This document shows, one piece after another, positions 9,957 through 20,587 of a stretch of 64,000 nt of DNA. Both the position numbers and the translations under genes were made by a program. The DNA comes from Galeruca laticollis (taxonomy: Eukaryota; Arthropoda; Insecta; Coleoptera; Chrysomelidae), in assembly GCA_963921935.1 (NCBI GenBank), contig OY998180.1, positions 77,196,762 through 77,260,761 on the forward strand. Reading direction: 5' to 3'. The notes beneath the pieces were generated by a model. That model did not search any database, was not told the origin of the DNA, and saw nothing but the letters and a program-made list of their open reading frames with translations. How positions within the stretch are numbered: position 1 is the stretch's first letter; each line of letters begins with the position of its first letter.

Positions 9957-12900
9957 ATATTTATTTATTTATTTTATTTATTAGCAGTAGATACAAATTT
10001 ACAGTCTAATAGGGTGATACTTAGGAATACAATCTACAATAAATGCTAGAATCTCTAGTTACAATAATACTCTCCTTGGTTAATGATTAGTAAGGTAATT
10101 TTTACTTCACTCTTATAAACTTAATCCTAATAAGGTATCATCACAGTACTGCTATGGTTTTAAGTGCACAATGGTATTTATAATACTGTGTGTGCACTCA
10201 TTTATCTATTTTACAGTTACTTTTGAGGTTTTGTATGTTAGTTAACAAGTAATTGCATTGTATCACATTTTGCCAGCTTATAAAATTATTATCAATATAT
10301 TATTAGAATTATTTCTATTATTGCATTATTTTGTAACTTGATTTCCTTTCTTGTATGCGATTATACTACATAGTTTATTTTATATTTGCTTTCGACAATC
10401 CATTCTGTTAAGGTTTTTTTAATTCTGTAATAGTCCTTTAGCTTAAAGCGGTCAGGTAAGTCATTGTAAATTTTCGGACCCACACAGTAAATGTGCTTTT
10501 GACATGATTTGTGTTTAGGGTTTTGTAGCTCAACCATACCTCTCGTGACATTTCTTGTATTTTGGCAATGTTTTAAGTTTACTTTGTAGTCGTTATTTTT
10601 TATCATGAATCTTATGACTGATTTCAGATGGAGTTGTTCTATGTTTAGTATCTTACTTTCATTGTATACCCTATCACTAGGATATCTTCTTTTTTTGAAA
10701 AGCATAATTTTTATGATCCTTTTTTGGGTTACCCGTAATTTTGTTAAGGTTATTGAGCCAGCAGCTCCCCACACCACCAAGCCATAGTTCAATAGTGACT
10801 CTGCTACAGCAAGATAAATTGTTTTTTGAGTTTTGAAAGGTACCATATTCCTTAGTTCATTAAATTTATAAATTAGTTTTCTGAGTTTAGTTGTTACATA
10901 CTCCACATGCTCTTTCCAAGTGAGCTTTTCATCTAAAATAACTCCTAGATATTTTAGACTGGTTTTTCTTTTTATGGTCATACCACATTTACATTGATGA
11001 TTCCGGTTGCATTTTGATTCATGGATTTTGATCGTTTCAAGGTTTGGTAAATTTCTTGCGGCTAGTGCAAATGCCACAAAGTTTGTTTTTTCCACATTAA
11101 GCGAGAGTAAGCTATCATCTAACCAGTTTTTTAATTTCTGAAGAGTGTTTTCAGCTTTTGCTTTGGTAGCTTCCCAGGTATCTTCACTTATTAGGACACT
11201 AGTATCGTCAGCGAAGCAATAGATTTTGATATTTTCATCGTCAAATAGGTCCATTATGTCATTGATGTAGATATTGAACAGCAAGGTTGAGAGTACTGTA
11301 CCCTGTGGAACACCAAAGTTTACTTGTAATGCATCACTCTCATGTCCGGATACCAATGTGGTTTGGTTACGGTTAGTGAGGTATGACCTGATAAGGTTAT
11401 TTGGGATTCCTCTGATTCCGGCATTTTCTAAAGGTTTTAATAAAGTTTGGTGTTCCACAGTGTCAAAGGCTTTCCTGAGATCCAGGAAGATGCCCATTAC
11501 TTTTTTCCCCTGTCTAAGTTTTTTAGAATCCCTTCAGTTACCTTTACAAGTGCTTTATCAGTGTTTGAGTTTCTCCTAAAAGCAAACTGGTTTGCATTAA
11601 GTAGGTGGTGTTTTTCCAAAAAAGTGATTAATTTGCTTTTGAGGCATTTTTCGATAATTTTACTTATGGTACTTGTTAGTGCTATTGGTCTATAATTGTT
11701 CATTGATTTTTTATCACCTTGTTTGTATAAAGGTATGATTGTAGTGATTTTTAATATGTTGGGAAATATACCTGAGCTAAAAACCAGATTTGTTATATGT
11801 TTTAGTGGTATACTGCGATTATCTTTGTATTTTTTAATTATATTTGATGAAATGGCGTCCTCCCCTCCCTTAATGTCATTCTTTAGGTTGTTTATTTCTC
11901 TAATTATGTCTTCACTTGACACAGGACTCAAAAAGAACGATGTAGCACTTCTTTTTTCCTTCATAGCCCTATTTTGTGTGCATCTAGTAATCTTGTTTGC
12001 CAGATGTTTTCCAATATTACAAAAGTATGAGTTGAACTCATTTGCCATCAGATTTTTGTCTGTTATTTCAGTATTTTTTTGGTTAGTAATGCATTTTATT
12101 TCTGACTCACAGACCTGGTCATTGGTGGCCTCTCTGATCACTTTCCATAGTTTTTTTGGGTCATTTATGTTTTTTTGGGTCTTAGATTTGTAATAAGCAT
12201 ACTTTGCGTTTTTTATTAGTTTACTTAGCATTTTTCTATATTCTTGATACCTATTCAAGATAGTGGGGTTGCGAGGGTTTAGGGTACAATTCTTTTTAAG
12301 TCTGTTTCTATATCTAATTGATGTCAAGAGCCCACCAGTGATCCAAGGTTTCAATTTCATTTTTTTGTTTGTTATTGATTTTGTAATTGTTGCTTCTTTT
12401 ATTATATTTTTTAATTTATTCGTAAACATGGTTGTGCATATTTCTACATTATTTTCTAGGAGAACATCATCCCATCCCTCAGCATACAGTTTCCTTGTTA
12501 GATTTTGATAATTTAATGTTTTGAAAGTGTTAATTTCATTTTTATTTACAGAACATGTTTCTAACTGGAGGCTGAGCAAAATGGGGTGGTGATCTGTAAG
12601 ATCACTTTCCAAGATTAAAGCCCTAGTATTGTTAAAAATGTTACTTTTACATTTGATAAAAAAGTGGTCCAAGCAGGTACCTCCACTTTCACTTTCTCTT
12701 GTTGGTTTGTTTATTGCGCTCATAAAGCCATATCCCTGTAATACTGTCAGGTAATTGTTCGTTGTGTCAGAATCTTTGGATAGCAGATCAATATTAATGT
12801 CACCGGCAAACACATACACTTTGCTTTGATCCGTAGCTTCTCGTTGTAGTACTCTTTCCAAGTTTTCGATGAGTTCTTCTTTTGACATGGCAAAACACCT

Positions 12901-13325
12901 GTATGTGGCTAGTATATCTACAGTTTTCTGGTTTTTTAGTAAAGTAACCTTGATAATTTTCAGGTTATTTTCTTGAATTATCCGATCCATTGATACTCTT
13001 TGCCTCTCACACCACCAAACAAGCAGATCCTTATTTCTTTCAAGGTTCAGCTCTTCAGCGATGGCGACATTGGTAATTGCTGTTGGGCTTGTAACATGCA
13101 AAGAACTTTTTACACATGTATCAAAATCGTGCCAAATCATATCGCAATTTTCTGTATTGTCCGATGGGTCCTTGGTATTTTCATTTGTTTCATAAAGGGT
13201 TTTATTTTCAGCACAAGTAGGTTGACGTCCAGTATCTTCTTTTATAAGATGAACTAGATCATCCTGAATTTTATTTTTAACTCTTTTTAAATTGCTTTCA
13301 TTGTCGAATGCCTTTGTTAAATCTC
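9957..13325 (-). mobile_element. Jockey/CR1-like non-LTR retrotransposon inserted in hAT
   Basis: Reads on the minus strand. The 3' end is an A-rich tail of AAATA-type repeats at 9957-9985, followed outward by hAT sequence. The 3' UTR is about 375 bases. The 5' end is placed near 13325, where hAT-like sequence resumes; the first part of the endonuclease is missing, so the copy is 5'-truncated or rearranged. No clear target-site duplication was found. It is much less decayed than its surroundings, so it arrived after the hAT. Confidence 0.8.
10361..13140 (-). pseudogene. ORF2: partial endonuclease and reverse transcriptase, one frameshift
   Basis: ORF2 in two long frames, 13140-11497 and 11497-10361. 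The first holds the end of the endonuclease (YVFAGDINIDLL; SDLTDHHPILL with the catalytic Asp-His) and the RT fingers (NNYRPIALTSTISKIIEK). The second holds GIFLDLRKAFDTVEH, GVPQGTVLSTLLFNIYIND and the catalytic FADDTSVLI. The frames meet in an A run at about 11505-11510: one more A would restore the reading, so a single-base loss is the only break seen in the RT. The 915-codon sum suits a Jockey/CR1-type ORF2 lacking its N-terminus. No RNase H is present. Confidence 0.85.
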
Positions 13326-13334
13326 AGATTCAAG

Positions 13335-13800
13335 TAAGACGCTTTGACTGTTAAAGATTGTTTTCAGGATTTCCAAAACGGACAATTATAGAGGCAAGCA
13401 GAGAACTTATTAGTTTTTTCTATTCGACTAAGTACTTTAACTTTAATTTGTTCTAAAGAATAAAGTAATTCTTTTATAATCAGTATAACTTTGGAAGGGC
13501 TACTTGCTTCTCTGTGCTCATCTAAACAGTAACTTCTTCAAAAGGGTTTAAAATATGGCAACGTTCTTTTAACATAATCCATACATAAGACCAACTTTTG
13601 CAGCCAAAGGTTCCGATCTTGTCGCCACATCGTTAATTATCTTTAAAGGGGTTCGGTCGGGTTTCTTTTGACTTTGAGTAGCTATCAGTTTAGCTGTCGC
13701 GTTAGATCTGGTTAGGTTATCATTTGATTCTGTGCCAAAAGTAACGAGTATTTCTAACAACAACAAATCAGTACTTTGTGTATCGGACAAATACCCGTTT
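13335..13800 (-). pseudogene. hAT transposase internal fragment
   Basis: The minus-strand frame 13832-13569 contains ATQSQKKPDRTPLKIINDVA followed by TR, like the PLKLxxDVxTRWNS segment of hAT transposases. Further pieces in other frames (CLDEHREASSPSKVILIIKE, then VLSRIEKTNKFS) fit the helical region after it. The Trp expected after DVATR is lost and several stops occur. Together with 9780-9955 this makes one transposase broken by the Jockey/CR1-like insertion. Confidence 0.5.
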
Positions 13801-13818
13801 TTCTTCTTTAGATCACTA

Positions 13819-14598
13819 GAGTGTGCGCTCATTTCCGGCTAAACCGCTGAACCGATTGGCGCCAAATTTGGTAAATGTAGTTTTAGGAACAAAAGGAAGA
13901 GTTGAAAAGCTTTTGGTAAAAATTGATTAACCCCTCTACAGGGGGTGAATGAAAGAAAATTAAAAATGCTAATATCTGTTGGGGTTTGTTTTTCGGATAA
14001 ACTGTACATAAATAAAATCATTCATAACTTTTGTTCGCAACATTTTTCCATAAAATCATGCGTTTACGTTTGCACATTAGGGGTGGGTTAAACGGTGCGA
14101 ATATGCCAATTATTTCGGTTGGGAGTCGGTTTTTGCAAAAATTTATATAAATTAAATTACTCAGTGGGCCAAATTACACTTTTGTTTCAAATATTTTTCT
14201 CTAATACGATGGGTTTCAAACTTTTAATTTTAGGTGGAGTAACAAGTCCCGTACATACACTATATATGTTAATATGGGGAGTAGAAATGATCCAAAATGT
14301 TCCGTTCAGAACAGATTTATGACAAAAATGTATCAATATAAAATTAATAAGCAGGTAAAAATACACAACTTTTATTTCAAACATTTTTGTCTAAAATGAG
14401 CCATTTACATTTTTGACCCTTTTTTAATTTGAGTTTGTTTTCTGTTTATGTTGCTAGTTACTACAGCTTACCCGGTTCAAACCTAAATCTGCCCCTATTC
14501 AGTTTTTCGATTTCAAATTATCTTGCACAGATGTACTAAATTGCGGGTGGTGTCTGTGGTGGCCACAGCAAATTTTTTGATGTTTCTTTAATAGTTCT
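13819..14598. other. Non-coding repeat-like sequence
   Basis: It starts with AACCGCTGAACCGATTGGCG, a phrase common in insect repeats, and continues the repeat that the hAT interrupts at 9424. No gene is supported; short frames on both strands have no motif. Confidence 0.4.
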
Positions 14599-16790
14599 TA
14601 ACAAGCCAACATGAATATTCTTCTGCATGAAAAAATTATGCAAGAACCAAAATATACAGAATCAAAACCCAGAACTGGTAGAGACTGCATTCCAAACAGT
14701 AAACTTGCAAAATATGGTAATTATAAATACAATGAAGCTAGGGAATTATCATATATCCGTCAAAATATTGGTCCTAGTTCAGGTACCAAATATGATTTCA
14801 GTGCTAAAAAGGAAAAAAGAACCATGGATGTTAGATAAAGTTGACACACTTTTCAAGTTATATACAAATTCTGACCAGTGCTTAGTTGATAAAATAAAGA
14901 AGAATATAGGTTTGATTACATGAACACTTTTAAATCTCCCTTCATGAGATGCAATTCTTTGCAGGAATATATGCTCAAGCTTAAAATAACTAGTGACAGT
15001 ATAAAAAGGTGGTGGGACACCAAATCATTGGAATCAAGAAATTTCAAGTTCCAAAGTCTTGAATCATATCATGAAGGCTGCAAGTCATCTAATTAATGTG
15101 TTAATGCTTCACAATGTAAACAAAAAGAAGATTATTGCGAGTGGTTTAAACTCGATGTAGATGACAAATATGACACTATGGATCATATAAATGTATTTTT
15201 CCAAGTTCTTCCAAATCTGACGTCGAAGATAAAAATGAAAATAAAACAGAATCTATACAGCCAATATAAACGGTAGTTTTAAAAGGTTTGGCTCCGAATA
15301 TATATAGTGTGGTAAGAGAACCAATACCTAATAGAAACATTTCGTGTAAAAATGAGAATGTTATGGAAAAATTGGGGACTTGAAAAAAATCAGTATGTTT
15401 AGACCAGGAGGAATCGGCGCATGAGTACCGAAAACTATTCCACCTCAATTTTTTAATGCGATCCTCTTTGAATTGCCCTACTGATGATATAAATGCATGT
15501 TGCCATGGGGAAACCCCGTGCCATATTGTTTAAACAATTGGAAGGAATTGTTAATTTTCAACCGGACATTTTTTTTATATTCTTTATTGAAATACAAATA
15601 AAAAAGGTCCTACGACTTTTCACGATAAAGTTAATATTTTTAGAGATATGAATTTTTAAAGGTTCGAAAAATCTCAAATTTGGGTACTTTTGACCCATGA
15701 AAAATATATTAAAAAAATAGAATAAAATATAATTTTTTTTTATTCTTTATACAATAGTTAATAATATCCTTAATAGAGATTCAAGAAAATTTCATTGTTT
15801 ATACCTGTTTTTTAATTGTTAATTTCGCGCTCTCACAAGTATGCGCCGCTACCTTTAAGTATCGCCGCCTGTCTCTGACTCATGCGCTGCATCGGCCTCT
15901 CTGTGTCCTGAATCATTATTTATCATTTATCTTAAAAACCATTAACTTTATCAAGATTGGTAATGAGAGCAATGTTATTAATAATTAAATTGTCAACAAT
16001 TTATTTTTAACAAAAGTAATTCAAGTGCGAATCGGAACATGCAATTAAAATTACTTTTTTTCAGCTTATATTACTTTTTTGTTATTATCATAGTAATTTA
16101 TGCATTTTTATCAACAATAATAAGATATAATGGTGTTTGAAATTTTTTTTGAATCGCAATTATATATAAATAATAAGCTTTTACTCACACATACATTTGG
16201 AAAATACATTGAATCCGGAATAAAAAACATTAGATTTTACGAATTTCGGATACAAACTAGAGAATGATACTTTGCTAATACCTTTATTTATAAACAAAAG
16301 CCCATTTCCAACTGACCTTAAAAAACCGTGTAATTGTAAGAAAGCCTGTAAAACCAAAGCTTGTTACTGTAAAAAAAATTGCATAGTACATAATGAAAAA
16401 AAATAGTCTACTCGTGGAAAGATTGGGGACTATTAATTAGACTGGAAAAGAACAGTACATTATGAGAAAACCAAAAAAACAGCGGTTTACTGAATCGAAA
16501 AAATAGTTCACTTGTGGAGAATGGAACAACTATATCAAAACGAAACGTTTCGTCTAAAAGTGAGAATGTTATGGAAAAATCGGAGACTATTAATAACAAT
16601 GGAAAAAGAAAAGTATATTTTGAGATAACAAAAAAAAGCAGTTTACTGAGTCGAAAAAAAATAGTTCAGTCGCAGAAAAACGAACAACTATATCAAAAAG
16701 AAACGTTTCGTCTACAAGTAAGGAAAAATCAGAGGGTATTAATAATATTGGATAAAGAAAAAGTAGGAGCACATAGAGAAGAGGCTAAGT
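14599..16790 (+). pseudogene. Broken paralogue of the 891-residue repeat-protein gene
   Basis: Aligns along its length with the gene at 34053. Homology begins at AACAAGCCAACATGAATAT, matching about codon 29 of the gene, so the first ~85 bases are absent. It continues through the unique N-terminal region (DCIPNSKLAKYGNYKYNEAR at 14680-14740) into the ~54-residue repeats (SKRNVSSK, ENVMEKSETINN) near 16540-16620. Frameshifts begin at about 14815, stops are frequent, and about 990 bases of unrelated DNA (15407-16395) interrupt it. An acceptor-like TTTCTTTAATAG directly precedes the homology, so the parent form may have had an intron here. Confidence 0.85.
15407..16395. mobile_element. Unidentified insertion in the pseudogene, with a cysteine-rich remnant
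   Basis: Sequence with no counterpart in the intact gene. Most of it is AT-rich and unrecognised. At 16318-16390 the plus strand reads KKPCNCKKACKTKACYC then KKNC, a CxCx3-Cx4-CxC pattern like the C-terminal Cys-rich tails of insect KRBA2-like and related transposon proteins. The insertion may therefore be a transposon fragment. No terminal repeats or target-site duplication were found. Confidence 0.4.
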
Positions 16791-16914
16791 AACATCACTA
16801 AAATTTCAGAGCAAAAAGCAAAGGGTAGTGAGGAAAAAGTGGAGAAAGAAAGAAAGAGCTAGAAGTTGGAGATCAAAGACTCAAGAAGTGTAGAAATTGA
16901 AATGAGATAGTGTT

Positions 16915-17065
16915 TGCAAATTCTTCACGTCTATCAAAATACTCATCTGACAACTCTTGAACCAACCTCACTTTGTATGGATGAAATCTAATATCACATG
17001 AAACTGTTATTGCGGATTTTTACGAAATATCAAGTTCTCTAGATATTTGTCTACCAGTCAACTGG
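16915..17065 (-). pseudogene. Tc1/mariner-type transposase N-terminal remnant
   Basis: Minus-strand reading in two frames gives VDKYLENLIF / RQISRELDIS and then IRFHPYKVRLVQELSDEYF, DRREEFAN. This is the helix-turn-helix region and the start of the catalytic domain of the arthropod Tc3/mariner-like transposases that carry HPYKVxLVQEL. Only about 50 residues survive. Confidence 0.55.
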
Positions 17066-17141
17066 CGGATAGTCTAACATGACAAACATTTGAAGATTTA
17101 TAGTGATAACACTATTCACTATCACTACACCAACACACATA

Positions 17142-17187
17142 GTGTCTGACGCGCGTTTCGATAACCAAGTAATTATCTTCAGAGACC
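17142..17187 (-). ncRNA. Hammerhead-like motif (degenerate or mimic)
   Basis: On the minus strand: GGTCT (stem I), CTGAAGA (fits core CUGANGA, 17182-17176), a 16-base hairpin segment, GAAA (17159-17156), CGCGCG, then TC and AGAC, which pairs with GTCT. The order is that of a type I hammerhead with a minimal stem III. However, the best stem II would pair the core G and A, so it may be a conserved transposon hairpin and not a ribozyme. Confidence 0.3.
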
Positions 17188-17189
17188 GG

Positions 17190-18073
17190 AGGTGTTCAGT
17201 ATGAATATCACCAAGATGAAGATTTGTCTTCAGTTGATGCCGTTTTTCTATGTACTGATTTGGGTAAATATTTTACCGAACCTTCTTGGTTTTTTTACCA
17301 ATTTTTACAAAAAAATTAATAAAACTCCAACCTATCTCTTCCAAGTTAGTCAATCTCTCGTGACCAAAACATTTCCTGCCTCCCTTTCAATTACAACAAA
17401 CTTACCTCTTTCATTACTAATTAGACTGTCATTTCTCATCCAGTATGCGGTACTCCACTCCTATAGCCTCATCCAAGTCCACCAAAATCCCAAATCTATG
17501 TTAGTTGTCAATAATGCTTTATTATTATTCAACACCTTTTTACTTTATGCAAATCTACTTTTTACATCACAAATAGATCATCCATCAATATTTACATTTC
17601 TTCTGAATCCGAAGATCTATTTTTATGGTAAGGAAATTGTCGTAGTCGCATCGTATTTCCGTCTCATCCTGATCTATTTAAATTCCAGACTTATGCAATA
17701 TGCTGAACTGTCCCTGTAGAAAAATAAAAATGATTAAAAAATATATGACGAAAACAAAGAATAATTTTACAACTTTAATCCTTTTATTGGTAATGCGTAT
17801 GTATGTATTTTTTCGCAAATAAGAACGGCCGAACATCCGCTTCGAGAAGAAAATATTTGTAATAAAAAAGGCCTCGAAAAAAACCTGGAAATTATTTATA
17901 GAATTATAGGTCCATCGCTACAGGGTATAATTGAATAGAAAAAAATTCAAATTTCTGTGACAAACACATTTGTCGATTTATGGTGGACCTGCAATTCTAT
18001 AAATACTTTCCAGATTTTTCTAGATGACCCTTTTATTACAATTTTTTTCTCGACGCTTTACTATAAAGTTTGA
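17190..18073. other. No gene seen
   Basis: A 175-codon open frame crosses 17192-17719 but is built of low-complexity Leu/Phe/Tyr residues without a domain, and I do not accept it. GGTCCATCGCTACAGGG and TGGTGGACCTGCAATTC flank an imperfect inverted arrangement near 17910-18000. Confidence 0.4.
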
Positions 18074-18207
18074 TCTCACTATACGTTCCATTTCCGTTCC
18101 GTAATCATTACATCGACGTTCAATTCAATTCGGTCGTATTCCTTCCGTAGTCAGTTACTTATGTGAATAATAGTTTGTGATTATGATGGTATAGAAATTA
18201 GCTTATA

Positions 18208-19305
18208 ATGTGGTCCGAGGAAAACTTAATTATAGCAGCTATTACATTGGATGAAGAAGCTCACTTGAAAAAAACAAAACGACGATTTTGGGTACATGAC
18301 ATGTTAAAAATAAACGGTTTTAAGGATTAAAACTAACTTTTCTGATCTGTGAGACGCCCTGAATAATATCCTATCATAAAATTGGTCACTTCTATACATT
18401 TCAGAGACTGTATCGTGCTAACAAAAAGAAATTTCTACAAAAAAGACAAAAATATGCTACTTCAAATACCATATAACCCAATCTACTGGCTCTGGTGAGC
18501 TTAAAATTAATAGGCTTCATCCGTGAGATGTCCTGAGTAATATTAAATGATATAATTGATGACTTGTTACACTCTGGAGGCTGTATTGTGCTAACAAACA
18601 GAAATTTCTCCAAAAAAGACAAAAATGTGGTACTTCCAATTACCATAGCACCCGTTGTACAGGCTATAGTGAGCTGAAAATCAATGGGGTTCATCTGTGA
18701 GACGCCCTGCAGAATATACAATTATAAAATTGGTATTTGAATACACTCCGGAGGCTGTATCGTGTTAATAAATCGAAATTTCTGCAAAGACAAAAATGTG
18801 TACCATAGAACCCGTTATACTGCCTCTGGTGAGCTGAAAAGCAACAGGGTTCATCTGCGAGATGTCCTGAACAATATTCAATAATAAATGTAGTGACTTG
18901 TCGCACTCCGGAGGCTGTATCGTGTTAACAAGACATGTTACGAAAAGTGGCCGACGACAACGACATATACACAGGATTTTTTGTCTAAGACCCGTTTTTA
19001 CGAGTTTTTCTTGCTGAAAAACAAAAGAATAACTCAAAAAAAAAACGAAAATTCCAACTTTTGGGGTAAACCAATACTTTTCTCGCATATTAGATAGGGT
19101 TGGGCGCAAAAATAAAAAGAAATATTGAAGGAGAATATACGTTATATAAAGAACTCCTAGAGATGACACCAAATTTTTTCAATATTTGCGCATGTCAAAG
19201 TACAAATTTTACGAATTACTGTCAAACATCGGACCTGTAATAATGAAAAAAAGTACCAAATTTAGAAAATCAATTAGCGTAACATAAACTGTGCGTCTGT
19301 TTAAG
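18208..19305 (+). pseudogene. Harbinger transposase, exon 1 (interrupted)
   Basis: Starts at an ATG and reads MWSEENLIIAAITLDEE, then KKTKRRFWVHDML, the usual N-terminus of HARBI1/ALP1-like nucleases. It breaks at 18314 where tandem-unit element B is inserted, and resumes at 19108 with NIEGEYTLYKELLE, FFQYLRMSKYKFYELL and MKKSTKFRKSISVT. There is one frameshift near 19172 and a TAA near 19283. The exon ends in a TTAAG|GTAAGT donor. That it joins 24567 is supported by phase: the split codon gives Arg in CVCL-R-FLATGHS, a known family sequence. Confidence 0.75.
18315..19107 (+). repeat. ~170-bp tandem-unit element, copy B
   Basis: Starts CGGTTTTAAGGATTAAAAC and ends GATAGGGTTGGGCG. It has four units with the CTCCGGAGGCTGTATCGTG motif near 18390, 18563, 18738 and 18898, then the shared tail (GGCCGACGACAACGAC, AATACTTTTCTCGCATATTA). 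Because it splits a readable transposase exon, its borders are unusually well defined. It is flanked by the direct repeat AAAAATAAA (18306-18314, 19108-19116). Copy C shows nearly the same A-rich flanks, so this may be a 9-bp target-site duplication at a preferred site or part of the element. Confidence 0.75.
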
Positions 19306-19723
19306 GTAAGTAGTTTGTTTTTTAAGGACAAAGTTGAAATATATAACAAACATATATAAGTAGTCTTAAACTTAATTGTTGGCACAATGTCCATCATTAT
19401 AGGAAAATGTTGCTAGGTATGAAGCAGCTGTGGAAGCTGAAGAATCAGTGAAGGGTGGCATAGCCAGATTTAGGTATGTGGAGGCCTCTGGGCAGAATTA
19501 GTTTGTTCTACCATTTGAAAAAAAAAACGAAAAATTTCACATCACTTTTATAAATAAATAAAATGCATGTGAAAATATGTAATACAAAATAAATAACAGT
19601 TATTTGCTCTAATACAAAATAAAATATATAAATTAAGATAACTAGATTAGATTTTAACGGGGTTACAATGCACTGAAACCTACGGTTTATTGTGCCCCCC
19701 TATCAGAGCTGTTTTCGCTACTA

Positions 19724-20585
19724 CTACAGCTCGCCGTCCAGGGTTCTAATGAAGTCTACTATTTGGGACGGCTTCAACGAGGTTATATCCTCACTCTTAC
19801 AAGTTTCTTGTCCGAAGCATTTATTGCGTTGGCTTGCAATGGCGAGGCATTCCAGAACTAGGTGATCCGGAGTTTTATCCTCCTCCCCACAGAATCTACA
19901 CTCGTCAGTTTCTGATAGACCTATTCTCATTAGGTGCTTCCTAAGGCGGCAGTGTCCTGTAAGAAAGCCCGTGAGGAGACGTAGCTTATTTTTACTGGGG
20001 TCCAAATATTTTTTGGATCTAGCATTGTCAAAGTCCCGCAGGAACTTTTTGGAACGTTTCAACACGGGAAGGCACCGCCAGAGTGCTTCTCTTTCGGTTT
20101 CCTCCTTCTTCCGAAACTCTTTCTTATAGGAGCATTTTCCTACACCACAGAAAGGCTCCGGGCCAATAAAGGACGTTTGTGCTCCTTTCCTGGCAAGTGT
20201 ATTGTCCTCTTCATTTCCTGTGATTCCCGAGTGGCCAGGAATGCAGACTAAAGAGACCCTGTTATTCTTACCTAATTCATAAAGTTTTCTTCGGCACTCC
20301 CATGCCAACTTTGAGTCAATGACACGGGAGCTCAATGCTTTGATAGCTGCTTGACTATCAGAATGGATTGATATGTCACACTTCTGATAGTTTCTTTCTA
20401 GGTTCATTTCCACACATCTTTCAATCGCAAGTATTTCTGCCTGAAAGACGCTCGGGAAGGAGCCTAACGATAATGAGTATCTCGTGCCAGGCCCAAATAC
20501 TCCAGCACCTGCTGCAGTGGTGATTTTTGAACCATCTGTATACCATCTAATAGTGTTTTCTTTGAGAGTTTGGGTGGTATATTCC
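19724..20585 (-). pseudogene. RNase H and zinc-finger-like C-terminus of copy 2 ORF2
   Basis: Open from about 20585 to the natural stop at 19724. It begins REYTTQTLKENTIRWYTDGS, with the first catalytic Asp in YTDGS, then QAEILAIERC (Glu), SIHSDSQAAIKALSS (second Asp) and CIPGHSGITGNEEDN (His loop and final Asp): a complete RNase H set. The end carries CRFCGEEDKTPDHLVLECL. A single TAA at 20588, where copy 3 has GAA, separates it from the RT frame. This segment is itself intact. Confidence 0.8.
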
Positions 20586-20587
20586 CT

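Larger units (their letters stand above)
9424..13818 (-). mobile_element. hAT DNA transposon, split by a retrotransposon
   Basis: The ends match as inverted repeats: TAGTGATGTAAA at 9424 and, reading inward from 13818 on the minus strand, TAGTGATCTAAA. The flanking 8-mers GTTTATGC (9416-9423) and GAGTGTGC (13819-13826) agree at five positions, consistent with an old 8-bp hAT target-site duplication. The element interrupts another repeat (TCGGTCTGTCTGTCCG on the left, AACCGCTGAACCGATTGGC on the right). Its transposase survives as two fragments on the minus strand on either side of the inserted retrotransposon. Confidence 0.6.

Noticed and set aside
11274..12508. Several plus-strand frames of 80-165 codons
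   Set aside because: Antisense shadows of the Jockey/CR1-like ORF2.
17192..17719. 175-codon open frame on the plus strand
   Set aside because: Low-complexity hydrophobic content, no domain, and it starts next to a transposon-end hairpin; probably chance in T/C-rich DNA.
18315..19107. Helitron identity for the tandem-unit elements
   Set aside because: No CTRR 3' end preceded by a hairpin and no A-T insertion signature could be shown; the direct flank repeat also argues against it.
18401..19172. Minus-strand frames across tandem-unit element B (phrases such as GVSQMNPIDFQLT)
   Set aside because: The phrases recur in copies B and C only because the DNA units repeat; frames end at different points in each copy and have no codon-level conservation.
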